Assembly (NCBI RefSeq): GCF_004327985.1
Contig: NZ_SJDL01000007.1
Coordinates: 119,313-183,312 of the forward strand
From: Marinobacter halodurans
GTDB lineage: Bacteria; Pseudomonadota; Gammaproteobacteria; Pseudomonadales; Oleiphilaceae
Direction: 5' to 3'
DNA length: 64,000 nt
Below, one piece after another: positions 28,963 to 39,272 of this stretch. The position numbers and the translations under genes are program-made. The notes beneath the pieces are model-generated. The model did no database searches and had not been told where the DNA came from. It was given only the letters and a program-made list of their open reading frames with translations. The first letter of the stretch is position 1. Every line of letters starts with the position of its first letter.

Positions 28963-31098
28963 TTACACGCCCACCTGGCCGCCATCGGCTTTCTGGATCA
29001 CGACCGTGGATGCCCGCGGTCGAACGGTGCCGGAAGTGACGGCAGTCGCATCGCTACTGGACGGCCAGTTGCCCGGGTGCTGCACGTTGATGAACAGTGC
29101 GGTCTTGTCCGGTGTGGTGAAGATACCGGTGATCTCGCAGCCATTCGGACCCACCGCAAAGCGCTTGAGGTTGCTCTGATCCTGCTGATCGACGACCGAT
29201 GGGCTGTTGCTGTTGCCGGAGACCGACGAGGGCACGACGGCCAGCAGCTGGTCGTTGGTGTAGTCTGCCACGGCGTTGCCGCCATTGTCGGTCTCGACCC
29301 AGAGGATACCCTCTTCACCATCACGCTGGTCGTAGAACAGGCCATCCGGGCTGGCGAACTGGTTCAGTTCGGTCAGGCCTGACGGATTGTCGTTGCCGGT
29401 CACGGCACCACCGAAGACGAAAATTTCCCACTCAAACGTGGTCGAGGAGGCGGTGCCTTCCTGCCAGCGGATGATCTGGCCGTTTTCGTTGTCGGCGCGC
29501 GGGTTGGGGGCGTTGACCGGTGCGGTGGCATAGCCAACACCCAGGTCATCGATGTCTGTGCCGCTGTTTGTGTAAGTGGCGGCAACGCCCTCAGCGGTAC
29601 GCTTGGAGTTGTTGGTCAGCGTCATGTACACATCGCCGCTGGCCGGATCAACCGCGCCCCATTCCGGACGGTCCATCGGGGTCGCGCCCATGATATCGGC
29701 CGCGTCACAGGTATTAATGATCACGCCGGCCAGGTCATCGGCGGCCAGGCCCAGGGCCGCAGCCAGGGTGCCACCGGCCGGGGTTTCCGCGTCCGGTGTC
29801 AGTGGCAGCCATTCGCCCGTGCCGTCGGCATTGAACTTGGCCACGTACAGGGTCCCTTCGTCCATGTACTTGCTGCCGATGGCCATGCGGTCATAGGTGC
29901 CGCCGACATTGTTGGCATCCGACGCGCTCCAGACGGCATCGGAAACAAACTTGTAGATGTATTCGTTGCGGGAGTCGTGACTGGAGTAGAACACCACCGG
30001 CTCGCCTTCCACCAGTTTACCCGGCCAGCAGCCTTCGTGGCGGAAACGGCCCAGGTGAGTGCGCTTCATCGCTTCGCCGGTGTACGGGTCGATCTCGACG
30101 ATGTAGCCGAAGGTGCGCGGCTCGTTGCGGTAATCGTCTGCAGCGGTGGCGCCTGAGGGCGTGGCGTCAAAGCGGCCGAACTCGTCATTGACTTCGGAGC
30201 CGTCACCGGCCGCGGTTTCCCAGCCGTAGCGACCGCCGCTGGACTCGATCCCCAGTCGATCGTCATCGTTGTAACGGCTGGCGGTCTTGACGAAGTAACC
30301 CGGCCAGTTTTCCTCACAGGTCAGGTAGGTGCCCCACGGGGTGTAGCCGGCTGCACAGTTGTTGTTGGTGCCGCGGGTTTTGGTGCCGTCCGTTGAGTAC
30401 TTGGTGATGACGTAATCGCTGCCGGCGACCGGGCCGGCCAGGCCGATTTCGGTGGCCGACGTGATGCGACGGTTGTAGGGCGAGTTCTCAACGTGGCTCC
30501 AGCTGCCGTCAGAGGCTTTCTTGACTTCAACCAGCGTGACGCCGTGCGCGTTGATCTCGGTACGTACTTCATCGGCCGGGCGTGGGCTGGTGGTGGTCGG
30601 GCCGCCTTGCGGTTCCCACAGCGCGGCCTGATCGATGTATTCGTTGTTCAACGCCAGGATAAAATTGCTGGAGGCGGTGTCTTCAGCCAGCGGGAAGTGG
30701 TACATGCCGTCGTGGTGCATGCCGACGCTGTTTTCCTGGATGGTTGGTGTAAAGGCCAGCGACTCGCTCCAGCCGCTGATGCTGTCGTTCAGTGCGGTGC
30801 CCCAGGGAATCAGGATCTGGGCGGTGTAGCCGGGCGGTACGACGATGGCGTCCGTCTTGGAGCCGAGGATGGCGTCAAACCCGAGGGTTAGCGGCTGTTT
30901 GGTGGACCCGTCGTTGTCATCATCATCGTCGCTGCAGCCGGCCAGGCTCAGGCCAAAGCCGCCCAGCATGGTGGCTGCGGCAATCTGGAGGCTGCCACGC
31001 ATCACATCCCTGCGCTTCAGGCGGCGGTCCAGCACCGACGAGAAGGGCTCGTTGGTGCTCTGGTTCAAGAGTTCGTGGGTTTCGATTTCCTTGCTCAT
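28963..31098 (-). CDS. phoX: Tat-exported PhoX-family alkaline phosphatase
   Basis: A 711-residue DUF839/PhoX protein that releases phosphate from organic esters outside the cytoplasm using Ca/Fe cofactors. The N-terminus has a twin-arginine motif (KRRDVMRGS, Arg29-Arg30), a hydrophobic segment and a possible lipobox LAGC (Cys55) followed by an Asp-rich linker, so it may be a Tat lipoprotein. Family features include GMHHDGMYHFPL, LALNNEYID and HEGCWPGKLVEGEPVVFYSSHD. Convergent with the chemoreceptor; proximity to pstSCAB fits phosphate scavenging. Confidence 0.9.
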   Translation of the reverse strand: MSKEIETHELLNQSTNEPFSSVLDRRLKRRDVMRGSLQIAAATMLGGFGLSLAGCSDDDDDNDGSTKQPLTLGFDAILGSKTDAIVVPPGYTAQILIPWGTALNDSISGWSESLAFTPTIQENSVGMHHDGMYHFPLAEDTASSNFILALNNEYIDQAALWEPQGGPTTTSPRPADEVRTEINAHGVTLVEVKKASDGSWSHVENSPYNRRITSATEIGLAGPVAGSDYVITKYSTDGTKTRGTNNNCAAGYTPWGTYLTCEENWPGYFVKTASRYNDDDRLGIESSGGRYGWETAAGDGSEVNDEFGRFDATPSGATAADDYRNEPRTFGYIVEIDPYTGEAMKRTHLGRFRHEGCWPGKLVEGEPVVFYSSHDSRNEYIYKFVSDAVWSASDANNVGGTYDRMAIGSKYMDEGTLYVAKFNADGTGEWLPLTPDAETPAGGTLAAALGLAADDLAGVIINTCDAADIMGATPMDRPEWGAVDPASGDVYMTLTNNSKRTAEGVAATYTNSGTDIDDLGVGYATAPVNAPNPRADNENGQIIRWQEGTASSTTFEWEIFVFGGAVTGNDNPSGLTELNQFASPDGLFYDQRDGEEGILWVETDNGGNAVADYTNDQLLAVVPSSVSGNSNSPSVVDQQDQSNLKRFAVGPNGCEITGIFTTPDKTALFINVQHPGNWPSSSDATAVTSGTVRPRASTVVIQKADGGQVGV

Positions 31099-31489
31099 GC
31101 GTTTATTTCCCCATCAGGTTTTATCCAGGCGTCGGGCGGTTATGCCCTGTCATCCGAGTAGGGAGGTTATCGACGATAAATGACAGGATGGTTAAGGATT
31201 TACGAAAGTGACGGCTGTGCCGGAAAAAGGCGTCAGTTGGCGGTCGTCTGTCGCGTGCCACGGCATGAACCTCGGCGCCTGGCGACGCCGTGCGGTTGAG
31301 CACAGCATGAACGCCCTGGCGCCGGCGATGCGCTGGCCGGCTTCCGGGAGACGGTGCAGGGGTTTCCCTTGGGGTGAGTGCCATCGCCGCTCACACGTGA
31401 TGTGGGGGCAGGGGCAGCCCCGGCCTGACCTGTCATTTGCTTGATTCAGGTCATACTGGTGAGCTGCCGGTCGTTCTATCGTTGAACCT
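31099..31489. other. Divergent intergenic region phoX / ftsH-like
   Basis: No supported gene. Two oppositely oriented CTGTCAT half-sites occur: plus strand 31147-31153 and minus strand 31186-31180. The latter reads CTGTCATTTAT then CGTCGAT, a poor Pho box for phoX. Confidence 0.4.
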
Positions 31490-33373
31490 ATGGCGACTCT
31501 ACCTTCACCTCCCAGAAATCAGCCCTATCTCTGGTACGCGCTGGCATTCCTGTTCGCGATGTTGTTCCTGAGGGACTACTTGCAGGGAAGCAGCGACGTC
31601 CGGACGATTCCCTACAGCGAGTTCCAGCAGGCGCTGGCGGACGGTCAGGTTGCGAGCGTGGTGGTCGGCGGTGATCGTATCCGCGGAGAGTACAAGTCCC
31701 CCCAGGAAGGCGCCTCGAAGTTCACGACGATTCCCGTACCGTCGGATTTGCGCGCCGATCTCGAGAAGGCGGGTGTCGAGTACAGCGCCACCCGGGACCA
31801 GACCTGGTTTACCCAGGTTCTCTCCTGGCTACTGCCGATGGCCCTGTTCCTCGGAGTTTGGCTGTTCGTGATTCGACGCCTGGCGGGAGGCGCCGGTGGT
31901 GGCGGTATGGGCAGCTTCATGCAGGTGGGTAAGAGTCGCGCCAAGATCTATGTGGAAACCGACACGCGTGTCGGCTTCGACGATGTGGCCGGCGTGGATG
32001 AAGCCAAGGAGGAATTGCAGGAAATCATCGAATTCCTCAAGGACCCCAAACGCTACGGCAGTCTGGGCGCCCATATTCCCAAAGGAGTCCTGCTGGTTGG
32101 TCCGCCGGGCACCGGCAAGACGTTGCTGGCCCGCGCCGTCGCCGGCGAGGCAGCGGTGCCGTTCTTCTCCATCAGCGGTTCGGAATTTGTCGAGATGTTC
32201 GTGGGTGTCGGCGCCGCCCGGGTTCGCGACCTGTTCGAGCAGGCGCGCCAGAAAGCACCGGCCATTATCTTTATCGATGAACTGGATGCCCTCGGCCGGG
32301 CGCGCGGGGCCTTTAACCCCGGCGGTGGCCACGACGAGCGGGAGCAGACCCTTAACCAGTTGCTGGTGGAGCTGGACGGCTTCGACCCCAGCGAGGGCCT
32401 GGTGCTGCTGGCGGCCACCAACCGGCCGGAGATTCTCGATCCGGCGCTGCTGCGGGCGGGGCGCTTCGATCGGCAGGTACTGGTGGACCGGCCGGACAAG
32501 CGCGGCCGGGTGCAGATCCTGAAAGTCCATGCCAAGAAAATCCTGCTGGATCCGCTGGTGTCGCTGGAGCAGGTGGCGGCCCTGACCACGGGCTTTACCG
32601 GCGCGGACCTGGCCAACCTGGTCAACGAGGCGGCTCTGCTGGCAACGCGTCGCCGGGCCACGCAGGTCACCATGGAAGACTTCACCCAGGCTATCGAAAG
32701 GATTGTGGCCGGACTGGAGAAAAAGAACCGCATCCTCAATGCGCGGGAGCGGGCCATTGTCGCCCACCATGAAATGGGCCACGCCCTGATGGCGTTGATG
32801 CTGCCGGGTGTCGACCCGGTTCACAAGGTTTCGATTATCCCGCGTGGCATTGGTGCCCTGGGCTACACCCTGCAACGGCCCACTGAAGACCGCTTCCTGA
32901 TGACCCGGGAAGAGCTGGAGAACAAGATTGCCGTCTTGCTGGGTGGTCGCGCCGCTGAAAAACTGATCTTCGAGCACTTGTCCACCGGTGCGGCCGACGA
33001 TCTTGCCAAGGCCACCGACATTGCCCGCAGCATGGTGGCCCGTTATGGCATGGACGAAAACCTGGGCTACGTCACCTACGATACGGAACGACCCAACCTG
33101 CTCGGCCAGTATGGCGCCTCCGGTGAGCGACCGTTCAGCGAGCACAGCGCGGAAGCCATCGACGAGGCCGTTCGCGAGATCATCCAGAGCGTGTTCGAGC
33201 GTACCTACCAGGCCTTAGCCGATCACCGGACCATGCTGGAGACCTGTGCGAAGGAGCTGTTGGCCCACGAGACCCTGGAAACCGAAGACCTGGAACGCCT
33301 CACGGCGGGGTTGCCCGGACATCCCGTCGCGAAGCAGAAGGATTCAGCGGACTCCCTGAAAGCGTCGGACTGA
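31490..33373 (+). CDS. FtsH-type ATP-dependent zinc metalloprotease (paralogue)
   Basis: A 627-residue membrane-bound AAA+ protease. Two N-terminal membrane helices (about 13-28 and 108-127) flank a small periplasmic domain. The ATPase has Walker A GPPGTGKT (204-211) and Walker [12 protein letters not shown]; the protease site is H427-E-M-G-H431. It degrades membrane and unfolded proteins. The housekeeping ftsH normally lies in an rlmE-ftsH-folP cluster; here the neighbours are phoX and idi, so this is likely a second copy. Confidence 0.9.
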   Translation: MATLPSPPRNQPYLWYALAFLFAMLFLRDYLQGSSDVRTIPYSEFQQALADGQVASVVVGGDRIRGEYKSPQEGASKFTTIPVPSDLRADLEKAGVEYSATRDQTWFTQVLSWLLPMALFLGVWLFVIRRLAGGAGGGGMGSFMQVGKSRAKIYVETDTRVGFDDVAGVDEAKEELQEIIEFLKDPKRYGSLGAHIPKGVLLVGPPGTGKTLLARAVAGEAAVPFFSISGSEFVEMFVGVGAARVRDLFEQARQKAPAIIFIDELDALGRARGAFNPGGGHDEREQTLNQLLVELDGFDPSEGLVLLAATNRPEILDPALLRAGRFDRQVLVDRPDKRGRVQILKVHAKKILLDPLVSLEQVAALTTGFTGADLANLVNEAALLATRRRATQVTMEDFTQAIERIVAGLEKKNRILNARERAIVAHHEMGHALMALMLPGVDPVHKVSIIPRGIGALGYTLQRPTEDRFLMTREELENKIAVLLGGRAAEKLIFEHLSTGAADDLAKATDIARSMVARYGMDENLGYVTYDTERPNLLGQYGASGERPFSEHSAEAIDEAVREIIQSVFERTYQALADHRTMLETCAKELLAHETLETEDLERLTAGLPGHPVAKQKDSADSLKASD

Positions 33374-33420
33374 CCCTCTTCGTCGAAATCCTGCGCGTCC
33401 TGGCCATCGGACCAGCAACA

Positions 33421-33975
33421 TCAGGCGAGGCCTGGCCAGCTTTCGGTAATGCCTTCGGCCTGCAGGCGCTGCAATTGGGCAACCATCCACGGGCTGAATG
33501 CCCAGGGGGTTGCGGCAACGGCAGTGAGCAGATCCCCCGAGCTTACCCAGCGGCTGTCCATCACCTCGCTGGGCCGCAGGTGGAGATCGCCGGCGCAGCG
33601 GGCCGAAAACACCGGGCAAAACTCGTTTTCCACAATGCCGGAGGCGTCCTGGGCCCGGTAGGCGAAGTCCGGCAGCAGGAGCGTGACGTCGTGGATTTCA
33701 ACTCCCAACTCGTACCTGCAGCGCCGTCTTGCGGCATCGGCGGGCGCCTCGTCGGGCAGCGGGTGACCGCAGGCGGAATTGGTCCAGACGCCGGGCCAGG
33801 CCACTTTGCTCAGGGCACGGCGGGTCAGTAAGAGCTCACCTTCGTCGTTGAGCAGGTAACTGGAGAAGGCGAGGTGCAGCGGCGTGTCGGTGGTATGGAC
33901 CGTGGCCTTGGGCGCGGTCCCGATCGGTCGGTGCTGGCTGTCCAGCAGGACCACCGGTTCGTCGTTGTCTGTCAT
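33421..33975 (-). CDS. idi: Isopentenyl-diphosphate delta-isomerase, type 1
   Basis: A 184-residue Nudix-fold enzyme interconverting IPP and DMAPP for isoprenoid synthesis. Metal and catalytic residues align with the E. coli enzyme: His27, His34, Cys69 in TNSACGHP, His71, and Glu116/Glu118 in VENEFCPVF. Type 1 Idi is optional in bacteria using the MEP pathway. It is convergent with the FtsH-type protease gene. Confidence 0.93.
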   Translation of the reverse strand: MTDNDEPVVLLDSQHRPIGTAPKATVHTTDTPLHLAFSSYLLNDEGELLLTRRALSKVAWPGVWTNSACGHPLPDEAPADAARRRCRYELGVEIHDVTLLLPDFAYRAQDASGIVENEFCPVFSARCAGDLHLRPSEVMDSRWVSSGDLLTAVAATPWAFSPWMVAQLQRLQAEGITESWPGLA

Positions 33976-34328
33976 GAGTACTCCAGGTCATACACAGCGC
34001 GGATCGGCGACCCGTTCCCGGGCAGTCGGTCGCCGATCCGTATTGGCCTACCTTAACCGGCCTGCGCCGATTAGGGTATGGGGGCTTGCCACAGGATGGT
34101 GGACGCCGGCCATGGAGAGGCGGCAACCAGGTCGATGCTGGAAATCACGGACCGGCTGCCCCGGTCGATGACTGGAATCCTGCCGTGATAACCTCCAGAA
34201 TCGGATCATTATCGTATCCAATCCCCGGGATGCGTTTGATTTGACTATCCTTCCAGGGGAGTTCCGATCGCCGGGAGTGCGTTTCGGACGATTCACTCTG
34301 ACTTTCTTCCGGTAACCATGGAGATCCG
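33976..34328. other. Intergenic region upstream of idi and the efflux operon
   Basis: No supported gene or recognised element in 353 bp; it must carry the divergent promoters for idi and the DUF1656-HlyD-FUSC operon. Confidence 0.4.
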
Positions 34329-34541
34329 GTGCCCATGCTGCATGAACTGGGTTTTGGCGGAATGCTGTTCAGTCCACTGGTGGTGTTTGCGCCCATCGCC
34401 TTTGCGCTGACGCTCGTCACGCGCCTGGTTCTTCACCAGTTGGACCTGCGTCGGCTGATCTGGAAGGAAGCGTGGTTCGACGTCGGGCTTTTTGTCTGTT
34501 TCCTGGCGGCGGTTGTCTTTCTGTACGGAAAATGGACCTGA
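34329..34541 (+). CDS. DUF1656 small membrane protein of an efflux operon
   Basis: A 70-residue protein with two membrane helices (LVVFAPIAFALTLVTRLVL and GLFVCFLAAVVFLYG), typical of DUF1656 (AaeX-like) proteins that accompany AaeAB-type pumps. GTG at 34329 has GGAG five bases upstream; an ATG two codons later is possible. It is followed at once (3 bp) by the HlyD-like gene. Confidence 0.85.
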   Translation: MPMLHELGFGGMLFSPLVVFAPIAFALTLVTRLVLHQLDLRRLIWKEAWFDVGLFVCFLAAVVFLYGKWT

Positions 34542-34544
34542 CAC

Positions 34545-35408
34545 ATGGGAAAGCTGTTACGTGTAGGGACGACCCTTCTGGTGGTCGCCGTGGCTATCGC
34601 CGCCGGCACCTGGGTCTGGAACCACTATCTGTATTCACCCTGGACCCGTGACGGCCGGATTCGGGCGGACGTCATCACCATTGCGCCGGATGTGTCCGGC
34701 TGGGTCACGGACCTGGCCGTCGGCAACCATCAGGCTGTCAACAAAGGCGATGTGCTGTTCAGCATCGACAACACGCGCTACAAGGCTGCCATCGCCGAAG
34801 CCAAGGCCAGAGTGGATCAGAAGCGGATTGCCTGGGAACTGGCCAAACACCAGTACAAGCGGCGTCAGCAGCTGTCCGGGCGTCAGGCCATCAGCGAAGA
34901 GGATCTGGACACCTACCGCATCAAGTCGGAGTCCGCCAAGGCGGCCTATGACCTGGCCCAGGCCCAGCTGTATGCCGCCCAGATCGACCTTGAACGCACC
35001 GAAGTGGTGGCGCCGGATGACGGCACCATCAGCAACCTGGGCCTGCGGGAAGGCAACTACGTGCCCCGGGGCAATTCTGTGCTCTCGCTGATCAAGACGG
35101 GCTCCTTCTACGTGACCGGCTACTTCGAGGAAACCAAGCTGCAACGGGTACACCCCGGCCAGGCGGCCCGGATCAGGCTGATGGGTGGCGGGCAGACCCT
35201 GACCGGTACCGTGACCAGCATTGCCAGGGGCATTGCCGACAGCAACACCAGCAGCAACAATCAACTGCTGCCGCAGGTTCAACAGGCGTTCAACTGGGTG
35301 CGGCTGGCCCAGCGCATCCCGGTCGATATCGCCCTGGACCCGGTGCCGGACGACGTCAATATCAGCGCCGGGATGACCGTCTCCATCTACCTCGGCGACG
35401 ACCAGTAG
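34545..35408 (+). CDS. HlyD-family membrane fusion protein (AaeA-like)
   Basis: A 287-residue periplasmic adaptor anchored by one N-terminal helix. It has the biotinyl-lipoyl half-motifs (VITIAPDVSGWVTDL and VVAPDDGTISNLGLREGNYV) around a helical hairpin, and a beta-barrel section (SFYVTGYFEETKL). It joins the FUSC pump to an outer-membrane exit channel. Middle gene of a three-gene operon; AaeA relatives export hydroxybenzoic and other aromatic acids. Confidence 0.9.
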   Translation: MGKLLRVGTTLLVVAVAIAAGTWVWNHYLYSPWTRDGRIRADVITIAPDVSGWVTDLAVGNHQAVNKGDVLFSIDNTRYKAAIAEAKARVDQKRIAWELAKHQYKRRQQLSGRQAISEEDLDTYRIKSESAKAAYDLAQAQLYAAQIDLERTEVVAPDDGTISNLGLREGNYVPRGNSVLSLIKTGSFYVTGYFEETKLQRVHPGQAARIRLMGGGQTLTGTVTSIARGIADSNTSSNNQLLPQVQQAFNWVRLAQRIPVDIALDPVPDDVNISAGMTVSIYLGDDQ

Positions 35409-35419
35409 GGGCCTGGCCC

Positions 35420-37528
35420 ATGGCGCTGCATCCCGCCCTCGCCCAGTTGCTGATGCCGGAGCGGCGTGCGGTCATCTTTGCCCTGAAAGGGGTGATCTCG
35501 ATGGCCCTGGCGCTGTTTGTGTCCATGTACCTGCAACTGGACCGGCCGTACTGGGCGCTGGTCTCGGCGGTGTTCCTGCAGATCCGGCCGGAGAGCGGCC
35601 TGGTGATCGAGAAGGCCATCTGCCAGATCGTCGGGTCGGCGGCCGGAGGTGGAGTCGGTATCCTGATCCTGGCGTTCCTGTCGGGCTATCCGGTACTGGC
35701 GCTGGGGTGTCTAACCGTATGGATCGGGCTCAATTCGGCCGCGGCCTCCATGGTCCACAGCATCAACTACATCTATGCCTTTGCCATGGCGGGCATGACC
35801 GCCGGCCTGGTGGTCGTGCTGGTGATGGCCAATGCCAGTGCCGCCGACAGCCAAGTGGTGTTTGCCATCGCCCAGGCCCGTATCAGCGAGATTACCGTGG
35901 GGGCCATCTGCGCCATGCTGGTCAGCCAGCTGCTGTGGCCGGTGAAGGTCAAGGACAGCCTGCGCGCCCAGGCCCGATCGGCCATCAACGACACGCTGGA
36001 ATACATCACCGTGGAGCTGGATCCGGACAGCTCCCACGAGCAGCGCCACAAGCATGCCGACCAGATCCTGGAAACCCTGGTGGCGGTGAACGACGATTCC
36101 AGCGCCGTGGCGTACGAAGGCCCCGAAGGACCGGGGCGGGGCCGGGCCGCGAGCCTGTTGTGCAACCGCATCCTGTCGCTGCTGGCGGTGACGCAGATTA
36201 TCGGTCGATTCCGGCGCAACCATGCCGAACTGGTCTCGCCCGCCTTTGCCGAGCTGCTCGCGCTCATGCGCCGGCAGCTCACGCAAATCGCCGAGACCGA
36301 CAGTTACGAAGAGGGCTATCGCCTGGCCCAGCAACTACGCCGCCAGCTTAAGCAGCTGCGTGACCAGCAGGAAGGGGAGGAGGCCATCGTCTCACGCCTC
36401 AGCCAGACGGCGCTGGAGATGGTGGGCGATCTGGTGGTGGTACTGCGCGCCTACAATGCGCTGGAGAATCGCGACCAGACACTGCTCAATGCGCCGCGCC
36501 TGAAGACCCACCGCGATCCGCTGGTGGGCGCCGTCAACGGGTTGCGGACGGCTGCGGTGTTCCTGATCGGGGCCATCGTCTGGGTACAGACGGCCAGCCA
36601 GGCCGCAATCATGCTGATGATCATGCCGGTTGTCTTCTCCGTGATGTTCTCGCGTTTCTCGCTCGTTGCCCTGTCCGTCATCCTGCCGCGGGTACTGATC
36701 GGCACCATGGTGTCGATTCCCGTGGCACTGCTGTTCGGTCTGGGCCTGTTGTCCCACAGCAGCGGCGACTTCGAGATGCTGGTGCTGGTCCTGGCCGGGC
36801 CCTACTTCGTCGGCCTGTTGGTATTGGCGAGCCGGCCCACGCTGCCTTACGGGCTGGGTTTCTGCATTCCGTTTACCATCATCACCCAACCCAGCAACAA
36901 CATGACCTTCAGCGCGGATACCGCCGTCAGTACCGCGCTGGGGCTGTTTGTCGGTATTAGCGTGCTGTACTGGGTGTTCAAGCTCATCTCGCCGCCGGAC
37001 AGCCAGTTGCTGCAACGTCGCCTGATCCACGCCACCGCTAGGGATCTGTTGGACATCGACAATCACCAACATCCGGAGAACTGGTTCAACGGCCGGATGG
37101 GGGAACGCCTGCTGCGGATCGCCAATTTCGACCAGGGCACCGGCACCAGCGACCGCTACATGACCGACCTGGGCTTCACCGGACTGAATCTGGGGCACGT
37201 GTCCATCCGCCTGCGCCGGCTGATCCAGAGTCACCGTTCCGCATCGGTCAACCTGCGCCTGCGGGAATGGCAGAAGGCGTTGTCGAAAACCTACCTGAAG
37301 AGCTCGAAGGGCCAGTTCCATCCGCAGTTCAGGGAAGCCAGTGCCAACCTGCTGCGTGCCATTGAAGAGGCCGCTGAACCCAATCAGCAGACGGCCATCA
37401 TCGAAGGCATGTTCGAGCGCCTGGCCCTGACGTTTGAGCGCACCGCCCGCACCGTGGCGCGGGCGACTGGAAAACCGGCTCCACAAGCGAAGCGAGGGCA
37501 GGACGCCGCTGCGGCCCCGGGGCGTTGA
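35420..37528 (+). CDS. FUSC-family inner-membrane efflux protein (AaeB-like)
   Basis: A 702-residue protein with two clusters of membrane helices (residues ~15-170 and ~370-520) separated by cytoplasmic domains, the standard fusaric-acid-resistance/AaeB layout. The first helices begin FALKGVISMALALFVSMYLQ. It starts 11 bp after the HlyD-like gene. Substrate is likely an aromatic carboxylic acid by family, not proven. Confidence 0.9.
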   Translation: MALHPALAQLLMPERRAVIFALKGVISMALALFVSMYLQLDRPYWALVSAVFLQIRPESGLVIEKAICQIVGSAAGGGVGILILAFLSGYPVLALGCLTVWIGLNSAAASMVHSINYIYAFAMAGMTAGLVVVLVMANASAADSQVVFAIAQARISEITVGAICAMLVSQLLWPVKVKDSLRAQARSAINDTLEYITVELDPDSSHEQRHKHADQILETLVAVNDDSSAVAYEGPEGPGRGRAASLLCNRILSLLAVTQIIGRFRRNHAELVSPAFAELLALMRRQLTQIAETDSYEEGYRLAQQLRRQLKQLRDQQEGEEAIVSRLSQTALEMVGDLVVVLRAYNALENRDQTLLNAPRLKTHRDPLVGAVNGLRTAAVFLIGAIVWVQTASQAAIMLMIMPVVFSVMFSRFSLVALSVILPRVLIGTMVSIPVALLFGLGLLSHSSGDFEMLVLVLAGPYFVGLLVLASRPTLPYGLGFCIPFTIITQPSNNMTFSADTAVSTALGLFVGISVLYWVFKLISPPDSQLLQRRLIHATARDLLDIDNHQHPENWFNGRMGERLLRIANFDQGTGTSDRYMTDLGFTGLNLGHVSIRLRRLIQSHRSASVNLRLREWQKALSKTYLKSSKGQFHPQFREASANLLRAIEEAAEPNQQTAIIEGMFERLALTFERTARTVARATGKPAPQAKRGQDAAAAPGR

Positions 37529-37541
37529 TGTCAGATGGGCA

Positions 37542-38249
37542 TCAGGGGCTGGTGGCGTAGCGGTCCCGCAGGATTCCGACCCGCTTCACGTAGGCCTGGG
37601 TTTCGGCGTAGGGCGGTATGCCGTCGTAACGGGTGACGGCCCCGGGGCCGGCGTTATAGGCGGCCGTCGCCAGGCGCACGTCGCCATTGAATCGCTTGAG
37701 CATTTCCGCGAGGTAGTGAACCCCGCCGCGAATGTTGTCGGCCGCGGCCAGGGCATTGCCGACACCCAGCTCCCGGGCGGTGGCCGGCATCAGCTGCATC
37801 AGCCCCTGGGCGCCACGCGGGGAGACGGCATCCGGGCGGAAGGCGGACTCGGCGTGGATGACCGCCCGTACCAGCGATGGATCGACACCGTATGTCGATG
37901 CCGCCTCGCGGATTTCCGTGCGATAGGGTGAGCGATACAGCGGCGTGGTGTGCCAGTCGACGGTGGAATTCGGATCGCAGGCATAGCAGTAGAAGTGGAT
38001 GACGTGGACGTCGGCGTTCCTGGGGCGTTCTTCGGTATAGGCCACCACGCCGTTTTCGTCCTTGTAGCGGTAGACGACCTGGTCACCGGAGGAAGCCCGC
38101 CGGTCGTTGCGGCCGCTTTTGACGTTGGTGAATTCCACTGACCCGTCCGGATGGACAATGCGCTTGATGCCGTCCGCCCGCAGGGGCGCGGCCACAATGA
38201 GCAACAGGAAGGCCAGCACAGCCAGGGGGGTGTGAATGTCGCGTCTCAT
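37542..38249 (-). CDS. Lytic transglycosylase with DUF4124 N-terminus
   Basis: A 235-residue exported protein: signal peptide ([17 protein letters not shown]), a short DUF4124-like part ([29 protein letters not shown]), then an SLT domain. Catalytic Glu lies in [27 protein letters not shown] and [13 protein letters not shown] follow. It cleaves peptidoglycan between MurNAc and GlcNAc. ATG 38249 is chosen because it begins the signal peptide; the longer frame upstream is not secretory. Confidence 0.9.
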   Translation of the reverse strand: MRRDIHTPLAVLAFLLLIVAAPLRADGIKRIVHPDGSVEFTNVKSGRNDRRASSGDQVVYRYKDENGVVAYTEERPRNADVHVIHFYCYACDPNSTVDWHTTPLYRSPYRTEIREAASTYGVDPSLVRAVIHAESAFRPDAVSPRGAQGLMQLMPATARELGVGNALAAADNIRGGVHYLAEMLKRFNGDVRLATAAYNAGPGAVTRYDGIPPYAETQAYVKRVGILRDRYATSP

Positions 38250-38393
38250 TATCCGACGTTCTTGTTGATCCAGCGATAGCATGTATTGCCGATATGATAG
38301 CGTGTTGAGCGCGCAGGGAAATCCTCCCCTTTGTCGTAGATGTGTTACGTTTTGAATTCCGGGACCCGCGGGGTCCACCGAAAGGATTCTGCC

Positions 38394-39272
38394 ATGAGTC
38401 AAAAGACGGCTGCCCAACCCATTTTCTGGCGGGACGAGCGTATGCCCCATGTGGAGCTGCGTTGCGTCGAGGACGGTCGCCAGGTCTGCTATGCGCCGCA
38501 TTCCCATGCCCAGTGGTCGATGGGCGCCATCACCGGTGGCCAGAGTACCTTCGACTACGCGACCCGGTTGGAAACAATCTCCGAAGGCACCCTGGTGTTC
38601 ATGAACCCGGAATGGGTGCACGCCTGCAACCCGATTGCCGATCAGCCCTGGGCCTACCTGATGCTGTATGTGGACAGGGACTGGCTGGCGGCATTGCGCC
38701 ATGAACTGGGCCTGCTGGCCTCTTCCGCATGGGTGGATCTGCAGGTGTCGGCCTCGCGCGATCCCGTCCTGTATGAAGGGTATCGGGCCATGGCGGCGTG
38801 CCTGTTGGAACCCGGGGCGACGCTGCTGGAAAAGCAGTCACGGGTGGTCAGTCTGTTGTCCAGCGTCATGCTGGCCCTCGCCGAGAGTCCGTCCGGTGTC
38901 GCGGTGGCGGGTCAATCTCCCGCACCGCCGGGTCGTTTACGGGAGGTGGCCGTCTACATCGACGACCACTGCGCCGACGAGATCGCACTGGAGCAGTTGT
39001 GTGAGCAGGCCGGCTGCACGGCCGGGCATTTGATCCGTTCGTTCCGGCAATATTTCGGTCTCACGCCGCACGCCTACCAGATCAATCAGCGCATCCGGCT
39101 CGGCCAGCAGGCCCTGAAAGCCGGGCAGCCGATTGCCGATGCGGCCCTGATGGCCGGGTTTGCCGACCAGCCGCATTTCCAGCGGGTCTTCAAGCGCCTG
39201 GTCGCCGCAACGCCCCGCCAGTACGTCACGAGGTCAGTCCAGCAACAGGACCAGGCAGCTTCCCGCAAGTAG
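38394..39272 (+). CDS. AraC-family transcriptional regulator
   Basis: A 292-residue regulator with an N-terminal cupin ligand domain ([28 protein letters not shown]) and a C-terminal double helix-turn-helix ([40 protein letters not shown]). AAAGGA precedes ATG 38394. Its 3' end overlaps the convergent LysE-type exporter gene by 39 bp; AraC/LysE pairing is common and suggests it controls amino-acid export. Confidence 0.92.
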   Translation: MSQKTAAQPIFWRDERMPHVELRCVEDGRQVCYAPHSHAQWSMGAITGGQSTFDYATRLETISEGTLVFMNPEWVHACNPIADQPWAYLMLYVDRDWLAALRHELGLLASSAWVDLQVSASRDPVLYEGYRAMAACLLEPGATLLEKQSRVVSLLSSVMLALAESPSGVAVAGQSPAPPGRLREVAVYIDDHCADEIALEQLCEQAGCTAGHLIRSFRQYFGLTPHAYQINQRIRLGQQALKAGQPIADAALMAGFADQPHFQRVFKRLVAATPRQYVTRSVQQQDQAASRK

